Of a stretch of 64,000 nucleotides of DNA, positions 36,072 through 44,469 are shown piece after piece. The position numbers and the translations under genes are program-made. Each line of letters begins with the position of its first letter. Position 1 is the first letter of the stretch. The stretch spans positions 124,001 through 188,000 of the forward strand of contig NZ_JAJNDA010000008.1 in the NCBI RefSeq assembly GCF_021026295.1, written 5' to 3'. The stretch is from Actinomycetospora soli (GTDB lineage Bacteria; Actinomycetota; Actinomycetes; Mycobacteriales; Pseudonocardiaceae). The notes under the pieces are model-generated. The model saw only the letters and a program-made list of their open reading frames with translations. It made no database searches and was not told the DNA's origin.

Positions 36072-37684
36072 CCGTCGTGACCCCGCAGGCCGGGCCGGAC
36101 GGCGCCCCGGGCGCGGAGGCCCGCCGTCGGCGCACCTTCGCCGTCATCTCCCACCCCGACGCCGGGAAGTCGACGCTCACCGAGGCGCTCGCCCTGCACG
36201 CCGAGGTCATCTCGGCAGCCGGCGCGGTGCACGGCAAGGGCGGCCGCAAGGGCGTGACGTCCGACTGGATGGACATGGAGCGCGAGCGCGGCATCTCCGT
36301 GACCAGCGCCGTCCTGCAGTTCGCCTACCGCGACCACGTGATCAACCTGCTCGACACCCCGGGCCACGGCGACTTCTCCGAGGACACCTATCGGGTGCTC
36401 GCCGCCGTCGACGCCGCGGTGATGCTGCTCGACGCCGCCCGCGGTCTCGAGCCGCAGACCCTCAAGCTCTTCGACGTCTGCCGGGCCCGCGGCGTGCCGG
36501 TGCTGACCTTCGTCAACAAGTGGGACCGCCCCGGCCGGGAGCCGCTGGAGCTGGTCGACGAGGTCGAGCAGCGGATCGGGCTGCGGCCCATGCCGATCAC
36601 CTGGCCGGTCGGCATCGCGGGCGACTTCCACGGCCTGGTCGAGCGGGCCGACGGGACGATGCGCCGCTTCACCCGCGCCGCCCACGGGGCCTCGAAGGCC
36701 GCCGAGGAGATCCTCGACGCCGACCGGGCCGCCGCCGAGGAGGGCGTGGACTGGGAACGGGCCACCGAGGAGCTCGAGCTGCTCGGCGAGATCGGGGCCG
36801 ACTTCGACCCGGTCGACTTCCACGCCGGCACGGCGACGCCGGTGATGTTCGGGGCCGCGCTCTCGAACATCGGCGTCGCCCGCCTGCTCGACGCGCTCGT
36901 CGAGCTGGCGCCCCCGCCCGCTCCGCGGCCCTCGGCCGCCGGCGAGGAGCGGCCGATCGACGCGCCCTTCTCCGGTCTGGTGTTCAAGGTCCAGGCGTCG
37001 ATGGACAGGTCGCACCGCGACCGGGTCGCCTTCGTCCGGGTCTGCTCCGGGCGCTTCGAGCGCGGCATGGTGCTGACCCACGACGCCACCGGCCGCCCGT
37101 TCGCGACGAAGTACGCCCAGGCCATGTTCGGGCGCGACCGCTCGACCATCGACGAGGCCTTCCCCGGCGACATCGTCGGGCTGGTCAACGCGAACGCCCT
37201 GCGTCCCGGCGACACCCTGTGGGCCGAGAAGCCGGTCACCTTCCCGACCATCCCGAGCTTCGCGCCCGAACACTTCTCCGTGGCGAGAGTGGCGGACGCG
37301 TCCAAGACCAAGCAGTTCCGCAAGGGCATCGAGCAGCTCGACTCCGAGGGCGTGATCCAGGTCCTCTCCTCGGACCTGCGCGGCGACCAGGCCCCGGTGC
37401 TGGCGGCGGTCGGACCGCTGCAGTTCGAGGTGGTGGCCGCCCGGCTCGCGGACGAGTTCTCGGCGCCGATCAAGCTCGAACGTCTCGACTACACGATCGC
37501 CCGCCGCACCGACGCGGCGGGCGTCGAGGCCCTGAAGGGGGCGATCGGGATCGAGGTGCTCACCCGACGGGCCGACGGCGAGCTGCTCGCCCTCTTCCCG
37601 CACAAGTGGCGCCTGCAGGCGGTCGTGCAGAACCAGCCGTCGCTGACGCTGGAGCCGCTCATCGCCGAGGGGTCGGGCCAGTGA
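36068..37684 (+). CDS. prfC: peptide chain release factor 3
   Basis: A 538-residue translational GTPase that frees RF1/RF2 from the ribosome after termination. It has the G1 loop ISHPDAGKSTLTEALAL, the switch region DWMDMERERGISVTSAV, G3 DTPGHGDFSEDTYRVL, G4 NKWDRP, then domain II (GLVFKVQASMDRSHRDRVAF) and PrfC-specific GPLQFEVVAARLADEF and FPHKWRLQAVV. The ATG at 36068 has a weak AGGGG upstream and overlaps a short leader stop. The stop overlaps the start of a lipoprotein lyase gene by 4 bases, an unexpected operon partner. Length is normal for RF3. Confidence 0.96.
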   Translation: MTVVTPQAGPDGAPGAEARRRRTFAVISHPDAGKSTLTEALALHAEVISAAGAVHGKGGRKGVTSDWMDMERERGISVTSAVLQFAYRDHVINLLDTPGHGDFSEDTYRVLAAVDAAVMLLDAARGLEPQTLKLFDVCRARGVPVLTFVNKWDRPGREPLELVDEVEQRIGLRPMPITWPVGIAGDFHGLVERADGTMRRFTRAAHGASKAAEEILDADRAAAEEGVDWERATEELELLGEIGADFDPVDFHAGTATPVMFGAALSNIGVARLLDALVELAPPPAPRPSAAGEERPIDAPFSGLVFKVQASMDRSHRDRVAFVRVCSGRFERGMVLTHDATGRPFATKYAQAMFGRDRSTIDEAFPGDIVGLVNANALRPGDTLWAEKPVTFPTIPSFAPEHFSVARVADASKTKQFRKGIEQLDSEGVIQVLSSDLRGDQAPVLAAVGPLQFEVVAARLADEFSAPIKLERLDYTIARRTDAAGVEALKGAIGIEVLTRRADGELLALFPHKWRLQAVVQNQPSLTLEPLIAEGSGQ

Positions 37685-38532
37685 GGGCCCACGGACTCCT
37701 CGGGGCGGCCGTCTCCCTGCTGCTCGTGGCCGGTGTCGTCGTGGGGTGCTCGACCGACGAACCGTCCCGCTCCGGCAGCACCGCCCCCGGCGTCGCCGCG
37801 ACCGGCGAGCCCCCGCCCCTGACCGGCGCACCCGACCCCGCCACCGTGCCGCCGCCGATCTGGCAGGCGTCGCTCTCGGGGCCCGACCCGCTGCGCAACT
37901 TCCGCGACACGCCGTACAACAACGACGGGGCGCCCGCGCCGCAGCTCGTCGACGCCCCGGGCGTGGACGGCGCGAAGGCCCTCGAGTTCACCGTCCCGGG
38001 CGGCGGCCGACGCAGCGAGCTCGAGCCCAACATCAAGTTCTACCGCGAGGGCGACGAGGCCTGGTTCGGTTTCGCGTGGAACCTCCCCACCGACTTCCCG
38101 GTGAACGCCGAGGGCTGGCAGGTCCTGGCGCAGTGGAAGAACGCCGGCGACGGCAGCCCGCCGATCGAGATCAAGGTCGAGGGCGGCCAGTTCAAGCTCG
38201 ACGGCGGCGCCGGCGGCGACGACCCGGGCGGCAACTACTTCTCGGTGCCGATCGGGCCCGCCCTCACCGGCCGCCAGACCGACATCGTGGTGCACATCGT
38301 CTTCTCCACCGACCCGCAGAAGGCCTCGGTCGACGTCTGGCAGAACGGCCAGCAGCGGCTGACCGGGTACAAGCCGCCGGGCGGTACCCGCTACGAGGGC
38401 GACGACTCGTACCTCAAGACCGGCATCTACCGGGACTCCGCGATCTCCCAGACCGCGAGCCTGTTCCTCGTCGACGCCCGGGTCGCGGCGAGCTACGAGT
38501 CCGCCTCCGCGCTGGTCGGCCCGCGGGGCTGA
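37681..38532 (+). CDS. lipoprotein polysaccharide-lyase-like protein (paralogue 3)
   Basis: A 283-residue exported lipoprotein: VRAHGLLGAAVSLLLVAGVVVGC has a lipobox (VVGC), then a short Ser/Pro linker and the lyase-like module with DTPYNNDGAPAPQLVDAPG, FTVPGGGRRSELEPN, WQVLAQWKNAGDGSPPIEI, and SYLKTGIYRDSAISQTAS. The Arg-x-Glu and Q-W-K positions match the two lectin-bearing paralogues and the one at 39502, but there is no lectin. It would sit on the outer face of the membrane. The GTG start overlaps the prfC stop (GTGA). Confidence 0.8.
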   Translation: MRAHGLLGAAVSLLLVAGVVVGCSTDEPSRSGSTAPGVAATGEPPPLTGAPDPATVPPPIWQASLSGPDPLRNFRDTPYNNDGAPAPQLVDAPGVDGAKALEFTVPGGGRRSELEPNIKFYREGDEAWFGFAWNLPTDFPVNAEGWQVLAQWKNAGDGSPPIEIKVEGGQFKLDGGAGGDDPGGNYFSVPIGPALTGRQTDIVVHIVFSTDPQKASVDVWQNGQQRLTGYKPPGGTRYEGDDSYLKTGIYRDSAISQTASLFLVDARVAASYESASALVGPRG

Positions 38533-38570
38533 CCCGTTCCCGACGGCGGGTCCCGTCCGGTGGGGCCTGC

Positions 38571-38966
38571 TCAGACCGTCGGGCGGCGGCCGGCGGGCAG
38601 GCCGCGCGGCGGGATCGCGTCGTTGATGATCTTCGAGAGGGTGTCGGGGTCGTCGACCTCCAGCACCACCCGGTGGTACGGCTCGCCGCGCAGGTAGATC
38701 GCCAGCAGCGTGGTCGCCGCGTGCACCATCCACAGCTGCCGACGCTCGCCGACGCCGTAGGTGCCGGCCCGCAGCAGCCCGGGCACGCTCACGCCGGGCA
38801 GGTGCACCCGGGGGCTGGCCACCACCGCGTCGCGGCGACCGAGGGTGCGCGCGCCGAGGACCCGGTCGATCGGCAGGAAGAGACCACCGCGGAACGCGTA
38901 GAACCGATCACGCCCGGTGAAGCGGAGCAGGACGCCCTGCTCGGTCACCCTGGTGTGGACGCCCAC
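38571..38966 (-). CDS. hypothetical protein, possible PH-like beta domain
   Basis: A 131-residue protein from GTG 38966: VGVHTRVTEQGVLLRFTGRD, RFYAFRGGLFLPIDRVLGAR, VSVPGLLRAGTYGVGERRQL, then EPYHRVVLEVDDPDTLSKII and a short tail. The strand-rich order with a C-terminal helix recalls bacterial PH-like proteins of the same size. A GGGAGGGG precedes the GTG; the longer frame to 39233 is shadow coding. It ends 38 bases from the convergent lyase gene, with no strong hairpin between. Function unknown. Confidence 0.68.
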   Translation of the reverse strand: MGVHTRVTEQGVLLRFTGRDRFYAFRGGLFLPIDRVLGARTLGRRDAVVASPRVHLPGVSVPGLLRAGTYGVGERRQLWMVHAATTLLAIYLRGEPYHRVVLEVDDPDTLSKIINDAIPPRGLPAGRRPTV

Positions 38967-39000
38967 CCCGCGGCCCCCTCCCGCGCACCGTCGCGCAGTA

Positions 39001-39369
39001 CTACGGACGACCCGCCCGGACCGACGACTGCTCGTAGGCCTGCGCGGCCGCCTGCCGCGCCTCCTCGTAGCCCTTCGCGACGGCGGAGTGGCCGTCGTCG
39101 TGGGCCTCGGCGACCGCCCGCTCGGCGGCCTTCGCCATCTCCGCGAGCGCGCGCTCGGCCTCGTCGGCCGCCCGCGACAGGTCCGAGCTCGCGCCGCCCG
39201 AGGCGGCGTCGGTGGACGTGTCGGCAGCAGCACCGCGGTCCGTGCGGTCCGTGCGCTCGCTGCGGTCCAGGGGTCCGGAGGTGTCGGGGCTGCCGTGGCG
39301 ACCGCGCGTGGGCTCCGCCGGGGCGCTCCCGGTCGACGGGCTCCCCGGTGCGGGGGTCGATGAGGTCAC
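39001..39369 (-). CDS. Ala/Glu-rich hypothetical protein
   Basis: A 122-residue hydrophilic protein. A Ser/Thr/Pro-rich first half (residues 1-60) is probably unstructured, and the second half is an Ala-rich amphipathic helix (DLSRAADEAERALAEMAKAA, VAKGYEEARQAAAQAYEQ). No motif or membrane segment is present. Support for coding is the ATG, codon-like GC pattern and length; it could still be a chance frame. A LacI-type operator motif lies 43 bases before its start. It shares the strand with the lyase gene upstream. Confidence 0.55.
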   Translation of the reverse strand: MTSSTPAPGSPSTGSAPAEPTRGRHGSPDTSGPLDRSERTDRTDRGAAADTSTDAASGGASSDLSRAADEAERALAEMAKAAERAVAEAHDDGHSAVAKGYEEARQAAAQAYEQSSVRAGRP

Positions 39370-39411
39370 TGCGTCTCCGTGCGTCCGACGTCTCGGGCCC
39401 CCGGGCCGGCG

Positions 39412-39425
39412 CGCAAGCGATTGCG
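39412..39425. promoter_or_regulatory. LacI-family-type operator candidate
   Basis: CGCAA-GCGA-TTGCG matches the GCAAnCGnTTGC form with the central CG bound by many LacI-family sugar repressors. It stands between the end of the paralogue-4 lyase gene and the start of the Ala-rich gene (39369, minus). No lacI gene is in the window. Confidence 0.4.
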
Positions 39426-39501
39426 ATGCGGCCAGACCCGGTCGGGCCCGCGTCCGGCCAGCATGGCAAACCGGGACGTCGGGGACGACGCCACCCCCCG
39501 C

Positions 39502-41493
39502 TCAGCGCGGGTACGCCGCCGCGTAACTGGTCCCGATCCGCCAGTCGTCGAAGAACAGCGTGCCCGGTTGGCCGATGGCGGTGCTCCGGTAGATGCCGGT
39601 CTTGAGGTAGCTGGTGGTGCCCGGGTAGAGCGTGCCGGCGGGCGGACGGAAGCCGCGGATCGTCTGCCGCCCGTCGACCCAGGTGTCCACCGACCCGCCG
39701 CCCTCGGCGAAGCGGACGTGCACCACGACCTGCTGCGCACGACCCGGCGTCGCCGGTCCCATGGGGATCTCGAACGGCGCCCCGCGGTCGAACCCGCCGT
39801 CGAGCTGGAACTGCCCGCCACCGACCTTGACCGAGAGCGGCGGCGAGCCCGTCCCCTCGTTCTTCCACTGAGTGATGACCTGCCAGTCGTCGGTGCCCGC
39901 CGGGAAGCCCGGGGCGAGCGTCACCGAGAAGCCGAAGAACAGGTCGTCGCCGTTGCGCAGCGACCGGAAGTTGGGTTCCAGCTCGGCCCGCTGCCCGCCG
40001 CCGGGCATCGTCACCTGCAGGGCCGGGCCGAGAGCCGACGCCACCACGCCCGGCGCCGCCGCGCCGACCATGTTCCAGGGTGCGGACCGGTAGTTCGCGA
40101 GCCCGCGGGTGTAGTCGGCCTGCCAGAGCAGCTTCCCGCCGTCCGGCGCCGGACCGCCCGGCACGGCCGTCGGCGCGGCCGGGGCGGCGCCGGGCGTGCC
40201 GGCGAGGAACCCGACGACGTCGAGCACCACGTGCATCGCCGACCCGGCGTCGGCCACCTGGATCGTGCCCTGGGGGCTCACCGGTACCACCGCGAAGCCG
40301 GGCCGGACCGCGCCCGCGGGCACGACCACGGCCGACGTCGTCGGGGGCGGTCCCGCACCCCAGACCCCGACCGCGCCGTTCGCCGTCGGCCCGAGCCCGG
40401 TGACGTTGAGCAGGACGGACGAGACGCCCGTCGCGGGGACCCCGGCGCGGCCGAGAACGGGGACCGTGCGGATCTGACCCGGCGTCAGCGGCCCCGTCCC
40501 GACGGCGGCCGTGGCCGGGTCGGGCGTGCGGCTGTCGTAGAGCCGCGCGGGCGTCACGGCCCGGCCGACCGGCGCCGGGACCACCGCGACCAGGTCCGCG
40601 AGCAGGTCGACCGTGCCGGCCTGGTTCGCCACCGTGATCGACCCGTCGTCGCCGACCGGGACGATGGTCATGTTCGGCAGCGTGTCGCCCGGGACCAGCG
40701 TGAGCTGCGGCGCGAACGGCCGCGGGCCGCCGGTCCCCCAGGCGGAGACGGTGGTCGGCTGCGAGGCGTCGGCGCCGGTCAGGGACAGCAGCACCGAGGA
40801 CCCCGGCGGCGCGGGCGCGAACCCGCGGCCGTCCACCTGGACCCGGCGCTGCTCCCCGGGCTGCAGGGGACCCCCGCCGCCCTCCCCGGTCGCTCCGCTC
40901 GCCCGATCCCGCGTGTCGAGCACCCGCTGCGGGACCCCGGAGGCGAGCGGGGAGGTCTCCGGGAACCACCCGACGACGTCGACGGTCGCGTCGGAGAGGC
41001 CCGTGACGTTGAACAGGCTGACCGCGCCACCGCCGCCGAGCTTGGTGACGATCGTCGTCGTCACCGGCACCCCGGGCGCGAGGGAGAGCGTGGACGTCGG
41101 CGGCCGCGGCGCGTCCTGCGGCCACAGCGTCATGTGGGTCGAGCCGAACAGCGTGGTGCCCGTGACGTTGAGGACGACCGTGCCCGCGCCGGTGTCGGGG
41201 ACCCCGCCGCGACCGGCCACCGGGATCGAGACCGTCTGGCCCGGGCCGAGCGGACCCGTCGTCGTGAAGCCCCGGTCGACGACCTTCGCGGGCACGCGCG
41301 AGTCGAACAGCCGCGCGGCCTGCAGGGGGACGAAGGCGCCCGCCCCGGCGGCCGGCTGGGCGGGCGGAGCGGGCTGGGCGGGCGGAGCGGGCTGTGCGGG
41401 CTGGGCGGGTGGCGCGGGCTGGGCGAGCGCCGGTGCGGCGGTGCCGAGGAGCGCGGCGACGAGCAGCAGCGGGAGGACCCAGCGCGTTCTCAT
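39502..41493 (-). CDS. secreted three-repeat surface protein with lyase-like domain (paralogue 4)
   Basis: A 663-residue exported protein. The signal peptide (1-24, ending APALA) is followed by a Pro/Ala-Gln linker, then three repeats of ~120 residues that open with AARLFDSR, QRVLDTR and ARLYDSR and close with strands such as ATVDVVGWF and MHVVLDVVGFL. Such PxRxxDTR repeats occur in actinobacterial surface proteins. The C-terminal module (~435-663) is the lyase-like fold: APWNMVGAAAPGVVAS, MPGGGQRAELEPN, WQVITQWKNEGTGSPPLSV, and SYLKTGIYRSTAIGQ. The ATG at 41493 follows GAGGAG. Same catalytic-type domain as the other three lyases, different carrier. Confidence 0.8.
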   Translation of the reverse strand: MRTRWVLPLLLVAALLGTAAPALAQPAPPAQPAQPAPPAQPAPPAQPAAGAGAFVPLQAARLFDSRVPAKVVDRGFTTTGPLGPGQTVSIPVAGRGGVPDTGAGTVVLNVTGTTLFGSTHMTLWPQDAPRPPTSTLSLAPGVPVTTTIVTKLGGGGAVSLFNVTGLSDATVDVVGWFPETSPLASGVPQRVLDTRDRASGATGEGGGGPLQPGEQRRVQVDGRGFAPAPPGSSVLLSLTGADASQPTTVSAWGTGGPRPFAPQLTLVPGDTLPNMTIVPVGDDGSITVANQAGTVDLLADLVAVVPAPVGRAVTPARLYDSRTPDPATAAVGTGPLTPGQIRTVPVLGRAGVPATGVSSVLLNVTGLGPTANGAVGVWGAGPPPTTSAVVVPAGAVRPGFAVVPVSPQGTIQVADAGSAMHVVLDVVGFLAGTPGAAPAAPTAVPGGPAPDGGKLLWQADYTRGLANYRSAPWNMVGAAAPGVVASALGPALQVTMPGGGQRAELEPNFRSLRNGDDLFFGFSVTLAPGFPAGTDDWQVITQWKNEGTGSPPLSVKVGGGQFQLDGGFDRGAPFEIPMGPATPGRAQQVVVHVRFAEGGGSVDTWVDGRQTIRGFRPPAGTLYPGTTSYLKTGIYRSTAIGQPGTLFFDDWRIGTSYAAAYPR

Positions 41494-41681
41494 GGGCTCC
41501 TCGGGTGGCGACCGGCGGGGCCACCGCCGTTCCCCCGATCGGGCGGTGCCGGACGACGATGCCACACGGCCCGCGACCCCCTGCGCCAGGCCCTCCCCTC
41601 GTGGCGGGGACGCGTCGTGGCGGTCGCCGGGCGGCGACGACGACGCTTTCCCGCCGTCGGGGCGGGCGCCACCATGGGCGC

Positions 41682-42119
41682 ATGAGCCTCGAGGTGCAGG
41701 TCACGGTGGACGCGGAGGATCCCGGCGCGCTCGCGACGTTCTGGGCGGCGGCGCTGGGCTACGTGGTGCAGGCTCCGCCGCCGCCGTTCGGGTCCTGGGA
41801 CGAGGCGCTCGAGGCGTGGGGCATCCCGCCGGAGCGGCGCAACGACGCGTCCGCGGCGGTCGACCCGGACGGCCGGGGGCCGCGGATGTTCTTCCAGCGG
41901 GTGCCGGAGGGCAAGACGGTGAAGAACCGGGTGCACCTCGACCTGCGCGCCGCCCCCGGACTGGCCGGCGAGGAGCGGATGGCGGCGCTCGAGGCCGAGG
42001 CGGCGCGTCTCCTGGGCCACGGTGCGACCCGGCTGCTGCGCGTCGAGCCGGACCCGCCGCTGATCGGGGGCAACATCGTCATGGCGGATCCGGAGGGCAA
42101 CGAGTTCTGCCTCGACTGA
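41682..42119 (+). CDS. VOC (glyoxalase-like) family protein
   Basis: A 145-residue protein of the vicinal-oxygen-chelate fold: VTVDAEDPGALATFWAAALG, VDPDGRGPRMFFQRVPEGK, NRVHLDLRAAPGLAGEERM and VMADPEGNEFCLD. The last motif supplies the C-terminal glutamate of the metal site. Actinobacteria carry many such proteins for antibiotic or aldehyde detoxification; no substrate can be assigned. ATG at 41682, divergent from the paralogue-4 lyase; no ribosome site stands out. It stops 68 bases before the kinase gene. Confidence 0.82.
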   Translation: MSLEVQVTVDAEDPGALATFWAAALGYVVQAPPPPFGSWDEALEAWGIPPERRNDASAAVDPDGRGPRMFFQRVPEGKTVKNRVHLDLRAAPGLAGEERMAALEAEAARLLGHGATRLLRVEPDPPLIGGNIVMADPEGNEFCLD

Positions 42120-42187
42120 CCCGCGGCACGGCGGGGGTATCGTGCGTCGGACCGCCTGCGGGTGGCGTCGGGTGAGCGAGGTACGCG

Positions 42188-43237
42188 GTGGACGGACGAG
42201 TGCGGTCGAGCCGTCTGCGGACGCCGGTCCGCGACGCCGGGCCGTTCCCGACCGAGCCGGCGACGCTGCTGCCCGAGTCGCGGCGCACCTGCCCGCACTG
42301 CCACGCCCCCGTCGGTCGCGGCCGCGACGGTCGGCCGGGCCGGCTCACCGGCACGTGCCCCGTCTGCCGGAGCACCGTCGACCTGCGCCCCGATCTCGCC
42401 CCGGGCACCGTGCTGGCCGGCCGCTACCGGGTGCTCGACGTGCTCGCCCACGGCGGCGCCTGGCTCTACACGGCCCACGACGAGGACCGCGGCGACGAGG
42501 TGGTGCTCGCCCGCGTGCGCGACGACGGCACCGCCGCCACCGCCCTGCTGGGCCGCCCGCACCCCGCGCTCGTCGCGGTGCGGGACGTCGTCGACCACGC
42601 CGGCACCCGGCTCGTCCTCGACCGGCTGCACGGCACCCCGGCCCGGGGGCCGCTGCCGCCGGCCGACGCGGCCCGGGTGCTCGACGCGATCGCCCCGGCC
42701 GTCGCCCACCTGCACGCGCTCGGGCTGCTGCACGCCGACCTCAAGCCGGCCAACGTCCTGCTCACCCCGCGCGGCCCGGTGCTCGTCGACCTCGGCTCGC
42801 TGCGCCGCGCGGACGACCGCACCAGCGCGGTGTGGGGCACGGACGGCTTCCTCGCCCCGGAGATCGCCCCGGGCGGCGCCGGACCGTCCGTGGCCTCCGA
42901 GGTCTTCGCCCTCGGCCGGTCGCTGGACGTGCTGCTGGGCGCGCCGGTGCTGCCCCACCTCGGGCCGCCGCGGGGGTCGTCGGTGCTCGACGCGGTCGTC
43001 CACCGCGCGACGGCGGTCGAGCCCGGCCTGCGCCATCCCGACGTCGCGGAGTTCGCCCGCGACCTCGTCCTCGCCCTGCAGCGGACCCCGGCGTGCACCA
43101 CCCTCCCGGGGCAACCCGTCGATCACGGCGTGGGCGTGCCGGACGCCGTGGACCTCGTGCACCAAGATGGCTCCCTGCGCGCACCCCTGCCGCCGTCCCG
43201 CCCGTCCCAGCCCGAGACAGGAGCCTGCCCGCCGTGA
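42188..43237 (+). CDS. PknG-like protein kinase with zinc ribbon, possibly inactive
   Basis: A 349-residue cytoplasmic protein. A zinc ribbon (CPHC at 35-38, CPVC at 57-60) precedes a kinase fold starting RYRVLDVLAHGGAWLYTAHD. The catalytic loop HADLKPANVLL (182-192) and DLG (201-203, for DFG) are present, with APE at 223-225. The residue equal to the ATP-binding lysine in VAxK appears as Ala (VVLARV, residues 105-110), and the glycine loop is degenerate. Either a neighbouring residue replaces it or this is a pseudokinase. No TPR domain, unlike PknG. GTG start; the stop overlaps the PP2C start (GTGA). Confidence 0.8.
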   Translation: MDGRVRSSRLRTPVRDAGPFPTEPATLLPESRRTCPHCHAPVGRGRDGRPGRLTGTCPVCRSTVDLRPDLAPGTVLAGRYRVLDVLAHGGAWLYTAHDEDRGDEVVLARVRDDGTAATALLGRPHPALVAVRDVVDHAGTRLVLDRLHGTPARGPLPPADAARVLDAIAPAVAHLHALGLLHADLKPANVLLTPRGPVLVDLGSLRRADDRTSAVWGTDGFLAPEIAPGGAGPSVASEVFALGRSLDVLLGAPVLPHLGPPRGSSVLDAVVHRATAVEPGLRHPDVAEFARDLVLALQRTPACTTLPGQPVDHGVGVPDAVDLVHQDGSLRAPLPPSRPSQPETGACPP

Positions 43238-44469
43238 CCGAGTCCTCCGCGCCGCCGTCCCCGACGAACGGCCCCGGCGACCCGGCTCGGGGCGGCCCGG
43301 ACCACGACCCCGACGCCACCACGCACGACCCGGCGACCGCGGATCCGGACGACCCGGACCCCACCGGGGGCGTGCCCGTGCAGTCCGTCGGACCGGCGGG
43401 CAGCGCCGGGGAGCACACCGACCTGCGGGCGGTGCTGGAGGCGACGCGCACCCAGATCGAGACGGCGGACTGCCCGGAGTGCGGCGCGAGCGTCGACGAG
43501 GCCCAGGACGTGGTGTGCGGTCGCTGCGGGACGCGCCGTCCCGCGGTGCGCGACCACGTGGAGTTCCGCCTCGGCCCGGCGGCGGCGGTCACCGACCGCG
43601 GCCTGCGGCGCCGACGCAACGAGGACGCGTGCGCGCTGGGCCGGATCGCGACCGCGGACGGGGAGGTGCTGGTCGCGTCGGTGTGCGACGGGGTCGCCTC
43701 CGCCCGTCGCGGGGACGAGGCCTCGCTGGCCGCCGCGGAGGCCTGCGTCGCCGCGGTGCTGACGCGGATCACCGCGCGTGGGTCGCTCGGCCTGGACGAG
43801 CTCGCCGCGACCGGGGCGGGCGCGGCGGCCGAGGCCGCGGCCGACCTCGTGCGCCACGGCGACCCGGCCGACCCCCCGGCCACCACCTACACCGGGGCGG
43901 TCACCCGGGGCGGCTCGGCCGTCGTGTCCTGGGTCGGCGACAGCCGCATCTACTGGCTCGCCGGCGACGGCACCTCGCAGCTGCTCTCCACCGACGACTC
44001 GTGGGCCGAGGAGATCGCCGCCGCCGGGGTGATGAGCCGCGAGCAGGCCCACGCCGACCGCCGGGCCCACGTGCTCACCCGCTGGCTCGGGCACGACTCG
44101 CCCGAGGGCCCCGCCCGCGCCCGCCGCTTCCGGCCCGCCGGGCCCGGCTTCCTGCTGCTGTGCAGCGACGGCGTCTGGAACCACGTGCCCGACGCCGACC
44201 GGCTCGCCGCGGTCCTGACGTCCGGGCGCGGGGCCGCCGACGTGCTCGGCGACGCCCGGGCGCTCGTCGACGCGGCGCTGGCCGACGGCGGGTACGACAA
44301 CGCGACCGTCGCGCTGCTCCCCCTCGACCCGGCCGACGGCGACGCGTGGGACCCCCGCGCCGGCGGGGAGGACACCGGTCCCATCCTCATCCCGCTCGAC
44401 GTCGAGGACGAGGCCCGCCGCGACCCGGCCGCCGAGTCCACGGTGGACCCGCCCGACGGGTCGGCGTGA
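43234..44469 (+). CDS. PP2C-type Ser/Thr phosphatase with zinc ribbon
   Basis: A 411-residue protein. A disordered acidic N-terminus (1-65) leads to a zinc ribbon (CPECG and CGRCG, ~82-102), then the PP2C domain: AVTDRGLRRRRNEDACALG, VCDGVASARRGDEASL, AVVSWVGDSRIYWL, LLLCSDGVWNHVPDADRL, and GGYDNATVALLPL. The Asp residues of the two-metal site are all visible, so it should be active. It would reverse phosphorylation in the cytoplasm. It is coupled at both ends by GTGA overlaps, to the kinase-like gene before and the FHA gene after. Confidence 0.88.
   Translation: MTESSAPPSPTNGPGDPARGGPDHDPDATTHDPATADPDDPDPTGGVPVQSVGPAGSAGEHTDLRAVLEATRTQIETADCPECGASVDEAQDVVCGRCGTRRPAVRDHVEFRLGPAAAVTDRGLRRRRNEDACALGRIATADGEVLVASVCDGVASARRGDEASLAAAEACVAAVLTRITARGSLGLDELAATGAGAAAEAAADLVRHGDPADPPATTYTGAVTRGGSAVVSWVGDSRIYWLAGDGTSQLLSTDDSWAEEIAAAGVMSREQAHADRRAHVLTRWLGHDSPEGPARARRFRPAGPGFLLLCSDGVWNHVPDADRLAAVLTSGRGAADVLGDARALVDAALADGGYDNATVALLPLDPADGDAWDPRAGGEDTGPILIPLDVEDEARRDPAAESTVDPPDGSA

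Noticed and set aside
35714-37831. 705-codon minus-strand open frame opposite prfC
   Set aside because: The plus strand encodes a complete RF3 with all G motifs; the minus frame is low-complexity shadow.
38542-38557. Hairpin GACGG-CGGGTC-CCGTC between convergent genes
   Set aside because: A 5-bp stem with a 6-base loop is expected by chance at this GC content; not called as a terminator.
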